Below are positions 57,001 through 64,000 of a stretch of DNA of 64,000 bases, in pieces (position 1 is the first letter of the stretch; each line of letters starts with the position of its first letter). This DNA is from Sarcophilus harrisii (lineage: Eukaryota; Chordata; Mammalia; Dasyuromorphia; Dasyuridae). The translations under genes were made by a program, and so were the position numbers. The stretch spans positions 35,596,257-35,660,256 of the forward strand of contig NC_045429.1 in NCBI RefSeq assembly GCF_902635505.1, given 5' to 3'. The notes under the pieces were generated by a model. That model made no database searches. It had not been told where the DNA came from and saw only the letters and a program-made list of their open reading frames with translations.

Positions 57001-57044
57001 CACAGACCTTGACTATGCTAAGGGAAAAGAAGGGAACAAGCACC

Positions 57045-57285
57045 TATTATTAAGTGTCTAGTCTAAACCAAGAATTTGTGCCAAATAAGGACTTTACAAA
57101 AATTTCATTTAATCTTCACAATAGCCCCGTAAGGTAGATGCTATTAATTAGGAAACTGAGGATGAGGTTAAATGATTTACCTAGAGCCATACAGCTACTG
57201 AATGTTTGAGGTAGGGTGTGAACTCAGTTTTTCCTGCCTTTAGCTCTAGTTGTTCTGTCCACCTACAATGAAGCTTCTTAAACAG
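57045..57285 (-). mobile_element. MIR-like SINE, antisense
   Basis: ttcatttaatcttcacaatagcc, ttaggaaactgaggatgagg and gagccatacagctactgaatg. Confidence 0.7.
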
Positions 57286-57900
57286 ACTGACACTGCAGAG
57301 AATCATAGGCCCCAAAAAGATGACCTGGAGTTCTCCCCCTTTCCTAGTAGCATGAGTAACACAAACTATGCAAGGGATGGGATAATAAGGTTGGTTCCCC
57401 AGTGACCGAGTTCTTCACCACCAGTAAAGTGGGCCCATCAAGAGGACATAACTGATTGGATCACTATCATCCCTAAACCACAAGGGACAAAAGAGGAGAT
57501 CAACTCTCTGTCCAGGCTGAGTACTTTGCCCAAAGTGATGGAAGAGAATGGATCATAGGTTTCTTGACTGTTTAGGACTTAGGTACAAGTCTTTTGCATT
57601 TATTTTTAAGATTCAAAAAATTCTGCTAACCTGAATGCTTATAGAGAAATGAAGCCCCTGTTGGGAGCAAAATAAATCCAATAATGACATTTCCAGAGAC
57701 ATGAGAAAGCTATTTTGGAGCAACTCCCTAAAATTTTATACCTAGTAAGATGACTTAGGGGCCAAGTTAAAACCTGACACATGTTGCTTCAGGATCAAGT
57801 AGGAAATAAATTATTTGAAGGAAATGAAAGAGGGTCTTAATGAAGTGAAGAAGGTGAGCTCCTTCTCTTTTCTTACTAATTTCCTTAATTCACAATCCAG
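57286..57900. other. GBP-C remnant intron 4, no other feature
   Basis: Unassigned sequence ending in the acceptor-like tcacaatccag. Exons 1-4 of GBP-C were looked for between 52865 and 57900 (P-loop, DTEG and NDSWIF motifs) and not found. Confidence 0.4.
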
Positions 57901-59569
57901 CTATGTGACAGAGCTGACAGAGCGAATCAGAATCAAATCCTCCCTTGGAACAGCAGTTAAGAAAGACTCAACTAATTTTGTCAACCTCTTTCCAGACTTT
58001 GTATGGATTGTACATGATTTCACCTTTGAGCTCAGAATCAATGGACAACTCATCAGCTCTGATGAGCACCTGGAGAAGGCATTAAAACTCAAAGAAGGTC
58101 TCAAATTGAAAGTTGACTAATATCTGGGAACAAGAGGACAGGGCCACCTTCTGTAGAACCATGATTTTCTGTCTGAATTTATATTTATCTAGTTGGCTAT
58201 TTAGACAAGAGTAGGTCATTCAGTGCTTAGTTGGAATCTGCATGACAATCCAGCCCTAAAAGAAGTTTTTCTCCTTAGTCTCTCTGTTTAATCATCCACA
58301 ACTTTCCCCACTTCCAGTACTAAGAATGTACTGATGAAAAAATTGAGAAGGGACAAAATGTCAGGGAACTGCTTGAAACTGGACTTTAATGTGCTAATTC
58401 TGCCCTTCCTTCAGGTACCAGTGATGAAGTACACATGCTCAATCTACCCTAACTGTGTATCCATCAATTCTTTTCCAAAAAGAAATGCTTTATCTTTGAA
58501 CAACCTACTCATGGGAAGAAATTTGCCCAGCTTAAGAAACTACATGACAGTGAACTAGAGGCTGCCTTTGTTGAACAAACTGAAAACTTCTGCTCCTAGA
58601 TCTTCCAACATTCCTAAGTAAAAACTGTCCAAGGAAGTATCACAATCATTTGGCCCTGTGAGTACTTTCTCTTTATTATTTGTCCTTACAGGACTTTGCT
58701 TCTGCTGTTTTTAAAGCAAAAGAAGAGGAGGTGTAAAAAAGAAGCACATTGAAGGTAGTCATTGATACCTAACATATTCTGTTGGTATTAGACCAATCAT
58801 ATGTGTCACATTTATCCAAGATTGGGTATCTAGTTGGTACAGTAGTAAGAGCACTGGACTTGGAGTCAAGAAAACCGGAATTCAAATTCTGTTGTAGACA
58901 CTTACTACCTGGGTGACCCCATGCAAGTCACATAACTTTAATCTTTCTTGTGTAAAATGTGCATAATAAAAGCATCTACATCACCAGGTTATTTTGAAGA
59001 TCAAATAAAATATGTAGAATGCTTTGCAAAACTTAAAGCACTACATACATGCTATTATTATTACTATCATCATCATTATTAATTGCCAAAAGAACTTTAT
59101 AAGTAGTCCTATCCATTGCTTCTCATTATTATCATTTTGGATACTTCTTGCACCCATATCAAAAAATTTACTAAAAGTTTTATAGAATCATAAAATTTTA
59201 GATTTGGAAAGAGCTCATTTGAAAACCTTCAAGATTCTATGTCCAATATTTCCCCAATGGTGCAATAATTAAGATACAATGAAAAGTCAAGTGAACATAC
59301 CCATTATTTACCATGATACATTCTGACATTTGGCGGTTTGTTTTCTCCAAAGGACTAGAGAATCTGGTCCTGACCTACATTTGAGACTATCACCAGTGGA
59401 GATATGCCCTGCATGGAAAACATAGTCCTGGCACTGGTTCAAATAGCGAACTCAGCCACAGTATGAAGAGACAATGAAAAAAATAGTCCAGTTCCTCACA
59501 GAAACTCTCTAGGAGTTGTTGGATAGACATGCAACCTGTTAGAAAGAAGCCATTGAAATTTTCATCAAG
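57901..59569 (+). pseudogene. GBP: GBP-C pseudogene, exons 5-7 only
   Basis: Remnant of a third guanylate-binding protein. The exon 5 equivalent (57901-58097) is fully open: YVTELTERIRIKSS, DFVWIVHDFTFELRINGQ. The Arg of the RD guanine motif is His here, and it has one codon more than GBP-B. The exon 6 equivalent (about 58415-58660) reads in one frame with three stops, still showing FEQPTHGKKFAQLKKLHDSE and FVEQTENFCS. The exon 7 equivalent (about 59354-59569) has several stops and shifts around GDMPCMENIVLALVQIANSA. At 59570 it is cut by an L1. No exons 1-4 or 8-11 were found in the window. It cannot make a GTPase. Confidence 0.9.
58825..59090 (+). mobile_element. CORE-SINE (MAR1-like)
   Basis: The tRNA-like head gtacagtagtaagagcactgg, then gaattcaaattctgttgtagac, and the tail gcaaaacttaaagcactacat ending in ATT repeats. 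It lies between the exon 6 and exon 7 remnants. Confidence 0.75.
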
Positions 59570-59923
59570 GACTTCCAGCCAAGATAGCGGACAGGAGGCA
59601 CACAGCTGTATAAGCTCTGTGTTTTCTCTCATAATTCATTTCATGACAAGCCTCTGAATTAATGCTTGACTGAAAAAAAAAAAAAACCCACAAATAGTTA
59701 CCAAGAGAAGACATCCTTGAAATTCGCCAGGAAAGGTCTGTTTTTGCTCGAGGGCGGGTCGGTTTTAGATCAGGCGCAGACTGAGGGCAAACAGCTCACA
59801 GCCAAGCAGACCGGAAGGGGGTGGGGTGTGATCTCAGCCGTCTCTGCGGGGTGAGCTTTGCTACAGGATCGGATACTTTGCCCTGGCAGCAAGTCAGTAG
59901 CCCAGCAGAGAAGCTAAAAACAT

Positions 59924-59950
59924 GGGGGGGGGGGGGGGGGGGGGGGGGGG
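59924..59950. repeat. 27-bp G tract in L1 5' UTR
   Basis: Uninterrupted G run. It could form G-quadruplexes, or its length may be an assembly estimate. Confidence 0.9.
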
Positions 59951-60192
59951 TGAAGAATACAACCCCAAACAGCTGGAGTCTCTCCAAGACCTGACCACCC
60001 CTTCCCCACAGTGTCTCAGCACACTCTCAATGTCTCCGAGTCCTTTTAGTGCCTCCCTGCTGCCCCCGCCCTGCAGTCTGTAGAGGAAGCTGGGTAACAC
60101 CACCCAGTCCCTCCCCCCAAAAAAGCAGATTCCATTTGGGTTTTTTTTTCTTTTTTTCTTTGCTAGTCTGTCTCTGATTCTTCTCTGGCAAA

Positions 60193-60871
60193 ATGAGCAA
60201 AAAAATTGAAAAGGACCTTAACCATTGACAGCTTCTATATGGATAGAGAGCAGACTCTAAACCTTGAGAAGACTAAAAACAGACTGTCTCCAGCTGAATC
60301 CCCTAAGGAGGACATCATCTGTTCCTCAGCACAGATGAATCTCATAGAAGAAATTAAAAAGGCTCTCACAAAAGAGCTAGAAGAAAAATGGGAAAAGGAG
60401 AGGGAAGCTTGGCAAGAGAGTCTGGAGAAGTCATCCCACTCATTTAAAGACATAGTGGATAAAGAAATCAAATCCTTGAAAAATAGGATTATTGAACTGG
60501 AAACAGAAAATAGCTCTCTAAAAAGTAAAATGGGCGAAATGGAAAAAATTTTCATAGAACAAAACAACTCAGTTGGACAATTAGAAAAAGGTATAAAAAA
60601 AGTGAGTGAAGAAAATACTTCATTGAAAATCAGAATCGAACGAATGGAATTGAATGACTCAAGGAGACATCAAGAATCAGTCAAGCAAAAGCAAAAAATT
60701 CAAACAATGGAAAAAAATGTGAAATACTTTCTTGGGAAAACAACAGACCTGGAAAATAGATCTAAGAGAGACAATCTGAGAGTTATTGGACTCCCAGAAA
60801 AATATGATGAAAAAAGAGTCTGGACACTATTTTCCAGGAAATTATCAAAAAGAACTGCCCAGAAGTCATAG
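60193..60871 (+). CDS. L1 ORF1p, disrupted near its start
   Basis: From ATG at 60193 the frame is MSKKIEKDLNH then a stop. A one-base shift enters the main frame, open from about 60206 to 60871 for 221 codons. That frame has a long coiled coil (heptads in IIELETENSSLKSKMGEMEK) and then NRSKRDNLRVIGLPE, the start of the RRM of L1 ORF1p, an RNA-binding chaperone. The C-terminal half continues in other frames to about 61260. Not functional as it stands. Confidence 0.8.
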
Positions 60872-61750
60872 AAACAGAGGGTAAAATAGACATTGAAAGA
60901 ATTCATCGATCACCTACCGAAAGGGATCCTAAAATCAAAACACCAAGAAATATAGTGGCCAAATGCTAGAACCCTCAAACAAAGGAAAAATTCTACAAGC
61001 ACCTAGAAAAACCTAATTCAAATATAGAGGAGCCACAATAAGGATTACCCAGGATCTAGCAGCATCCACATTAAAACATCAAAGGACCTGGAATATGGTA
61101 TTCCGAAAGGCTAAGGAACTCGATATGCAACCAAAAATAACTTACCCAGCCAGAATGAGCATCTTTTTCCAGGGAAGAAGATGGACATTCAACGAAATAA
61201 GTGAATTTCATCTATTTCTGATGAAAAAACCAGAAATTAACAAAAAGTTTGATCTACAAATATAGAACTCAAGAGAAACCTAAAAAGGTAAAAAGAAATC
61301 TTGGGAACTATATTTCTGCTATAAAGATGTATAAAGAATACATGTATACCTTGTTCTAGATAGAGGTGGAAAGGACATTGTACCAGAAAAAGAGGCAAAG
61401 GAAACCTATTATATCTGAGAGAAAGAATGGAGGGGGATGAATATAGTAGGTATCTTACTGCCATCAGAATTGGCTTTAAGAGAAAAATTTTAGACATATT
61501 CAATTTATGGTGAAACTTCTCCCACCTCATTGAAAAGTGAGAAGGGAAAAGGGAAAAGGGAAGGAATAAGCTAAGCAGAAGGGAATGTGGAAACTTTGAG
61601 GGAAAGGAGTAAGATAGGGGGAGGAACTCTAAGGGGGGAGGGGATACTAAAAAGGGAGAGCTGTGAGAAGCAAGTGGTGCTCACAAGTTTATACTGGGAA
61701 GGGGGGTAAGAGGGAAAGAAGGGAGAAAAGCATAAACAGGGGTTAACAAG

Positions 61751-62287
61751 ATGGCAAGTAATACAGAATTGGTCATTTTAACCATAAATGTGAACGGGGT
61801 AAACGCCCCCTAAAGAGGAAGCGGTTAGCAGAATGGATTAAAAGCCATAATCCTACAAAATGTGGTTTACAGGAAACATACCTGAAGCAGAGAGATACAC
61901 GCAGAGTAAAAGTAAAAGGTTGGAGCAGAATCTACTATGCTTCAGGTGAAGTCAAAAAAGCAGGGGTAGCAATCCTGATCTCAGATCAAGCAAAAGCAAA
62001 AATTGATCTAATTAAAAGAGATGAGGAAGGGCACTGTATCTTGCTAAAGGGTAGCATAGATAATGAAGCAATATCAATATTAAACATTTATGTTCAAAGT
62101 AAAGTAGCATCTAAATTCTTAAAAGAGAAATTAAGAGAGCTGCAAGAAGAAATAGACAGCAAAACTATAATAGTGGAAGATCTCAACCTTGCACTCTCAG
62201 AATTAGATAATAAATAATAGATAATAGATAATAAATTTTCACAAAATAAGAAAGAAGTCAAAGAGGTAAATAGGATACTAGAGAAGA
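61751..62287 (+). CDS. L1 ORF2p endonuclease start, broken
   Basis: It begins MASNTELVILTINVNGV, as in the minus-strand copy at 15413. A base is missing just after (gtaaacgccccctaaag) and further shifts occur. SKVASKFLKEKLRELQEEID is still readable before the match ends at the VNRILEK region. Confidence 0.75.
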
Positions 62288-63039
62288 AAAACAGTTTGGA
62301 GGACAGAAAAAAAAAAAGAACTGTTTCTGAGATTATTGACTGAGAGGAGCTGTCTGAGGACAGAGAAATACCTGAAGTTGCAGTATATTGTTGTCCCTCA
62401 GCTTATTTGCAGGTGATTGGTTTTAGAGTTGGAGAGAGTAAAATACAAAGTAGGCAAGCAAATAACATGGGAGATTAAAGGACTATTGCTTTCATAACTA
62501 ACAGAAAATTAGATTTCATGAGTTTTTACCTGATAAGGGGAAAATAAGTTATAGACTCCCAAGAGGCTCAGAAATGAGTCAGAAGAGTAGGTAAGAAGAC
62601 ATCAGAAGAAAATGCTTTGATGGTAACCGACACCTAGAGGAGTGAGAAGGTATGGCCAACCCAGAGATTTCATGACAGTTGGGAAGGGAAATTATTAGGG
62701 GTAGAGCAAAGGGTAGTAATGAACTGCTCACTCAGGAACATAGGAAAATCCCTACCACAGGGCAAGATATCAATCTTCTTTATCACCTGTAGGAATTGGT
62801 ATTTCTAAGAATAAAAAGAATAAAAAAGAAAAAAGGGGAAGAAAGGACGCGATAATTAGAAACCAATAATATAGAAATTGTTTAGAAGAGTGAACTCAAA
62901 CTAGGTACCTTAGAAGCTTTAACTGAACCAATGACCAAGGATGTAGCACATGATCTTGACATCTTTGATGTTGTCCAAATTCTAGGTGCTCCACATCTGC
63001 TTTAGCCACTTTCCCTTCATGATTATTAGAACAATTCAC
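62288..63039. other. Intergenic, nothing recognised
   Basis: A/G-rich sequence without recognisable exon or repeat. Confidence 0.35.
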
Positions 63040-63700
63040 TACTTCCAAAATCCACTGTCAAAGAATATGAACAAACAGCTCTCCAAAGAAGCATTGCAAA
63101 CTATTAATTACCAAAGGAGAAAGAATTCCAAATTACTAAAAAAAAGAAATGCAAAATAATATAATCCTAATATTTTTTAATGTCCTACAAGTTGGCAAAA
63201 ATCACAAAAAGATGAGAATAGTCAATATTAATAAGAAAGTAGGAAGATAGGGACACTAGTAAATTGTTGGTAGAATTGCAAATCAATACAATCATTTTGG
63301 AAAGCAATTTAAAATTATGTAAAGTAACTAAAATGCCCAAATGACCCAGGCATTCCACTACTATTCATATCCAGTGGATATGATAAATTCGCGCTAAGAA
63401 AAAAGCTCCATATATACCAAAATATTTATAGCATTTTTGTGTATGATACAAAAGAACTAGAAACAAATGCCCATCAATTGGTGAGTTGTTAAACAAATCG
63501 TGTGTAATGAAAATTCGTGTTTTTTTTAAAAGAGAGATTAATACAGCAAAGAAAGAAAAATTATACATGAATCAATGCAAAGTAAGCAAGCTGAGCCAAG
63601 AACACAATATATACAAGATCTACAATAATATAAATGAACCAAAGGAAAAAATATGAAAATACACTCCTACCCCCATCCCTTTGCAGAGGCGAAAAGTTCA
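63040..63700 (+). mobile_element. Old L1 ORF2 C-terminal region
   Basis: gtcaaagaatatgaacaaacag, ttgttggtagaattgcaaatc, gaaacaaatgcccatcaattgg; diverged but in the order of L1 copies at 41530-42000. Confidence 0.65.
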
Positions 63701-64000
63701 AGTATGATGCATGTTTTAGACATTTTTGATATACTGATTAGCTATGCTGATTTTCCCTCTTTTTTTGTCTTTAAAAAATATTCTTTGTTAAATAGGATGC
63801 TTTCTGAGAGGGAAACTGAAGAAAATTATAGTGACAGGGAAAAAAATGACAGATTTTATAAGCAAAAGGCTTCTTAAATTTTTCCACTCATGACCCTCCT
63901 TTTATGCAATCCCATCTTAAATCTAAACCAGGGTGTTTCTGGCAGTTTTTGGCATGTACTATGTAAAGTGCACATGTTGTGTGTTCAGAACCAAGGCTGC
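63701..64000. other. Window end, nothing recognised
   Basis: No exon, RNA gene or named repeat was seen. Confidence 0.35.

Larger units (their letters stand above)
59570..62287 (+). mobile_element. L1 with 5' UTR, ORF1 and start of ORF2
   Basis: It begins gacttccagccaagatagcgg, a typical L1 5' start, directly in the GBP-C exon 7 remnant. The 5' UTR runs to about 60192, ORF1 60193-60871, the spacer follows, and ORF2 starts at 61751. Similarity to L1 stops at about 62287 in the endonuclease domain, so the 3' two thirds are missing. No 3' tail or target duplication was found at that edge, which suggests a later deletion. Confidence 0.85.

Noticed and set aside
52865-57900. Search for GBP-C exons 1-4
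   Set aside because: No P-loop [15 protein letters not shown] or [10 protein letters not shown] segment could be read in any frame.
1-64000. CRISPR arrays, operons or bacterial mobile systems
   Set aside because: No regularly spaced direct repeats or dense coding; intron-exon structure and mammalian retroelements show eukaryotic host DNA.

Overview
The window looks like host chromosomal DNA from a mammal, most likely a marsupial. It is AT-rich and intron-rich and full of retroelements: L1 pieces of several ages whose ORF1/ORF2 proteins are readable, tRNA-headed CORE-SINE (MIR/MAR1-like) copies, and LTR fossils. The marsupial call rests on repeat style and is an inference; I cannot name the species. 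No bacterial, phage or CRISPR features were seen.

The genes form a tandem cluster of guanylate-binding proteins (GBPs), interferon-induced dynamin-like GTPases of cell-autonomous immunity, all on the + strand. GBP-A enters from the left: only the end of its last intron, its terminal exon (1189-1410) and its 3' flank are present. GBP-B is complete: a non-coding first exon near 19358-19466 with an ISRE-like element upstream, then ten coding exons from 20797 to 39594. Their splice sites and phases join into an intact 622-residue reading frame. GBP-C (57901-59569) is a decayed remnant of exons 5-7, cut by an L1.

Layout: 1-6720 is the 3' end and 3' flank of GBP-A. It is nearly identical to 38224-51122, the 3' end and 3' flank of GBP-B, apart from insertions and deletions private to one copy. 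7560-19280 is intergenic and dominated by LTR and L1 fossils, including a + strand L1 split by three opposite-strand L1 pieces. 19287-39740 is GBP-B. 39741-57900 is intergenic, beginning with the second copy of the duplicated flank. 57901-59569 is the GBP-C remnant, 59570-62287 a 5'-complete L1, and the rest old repeats.

The two points most worth attention are these. First, the terminal exons of GBP-A and GBP-B differ at 14 codons plus a 12-base indel, and every changed codon changes the amino acid, while the adjacent 3' flank differs at only about 4%. This suggests diversifying selection on a CaaX-free, tryptophan-containing hydrophobic C-terminal tail. Second, the paired flanks supply empty sites that order several retroelement insertions and one deletion relative to the duplication. 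Exon coordinates were placed by eye from reading frame, splice consensus and remembered similarity to human GBP1; no database search was run.
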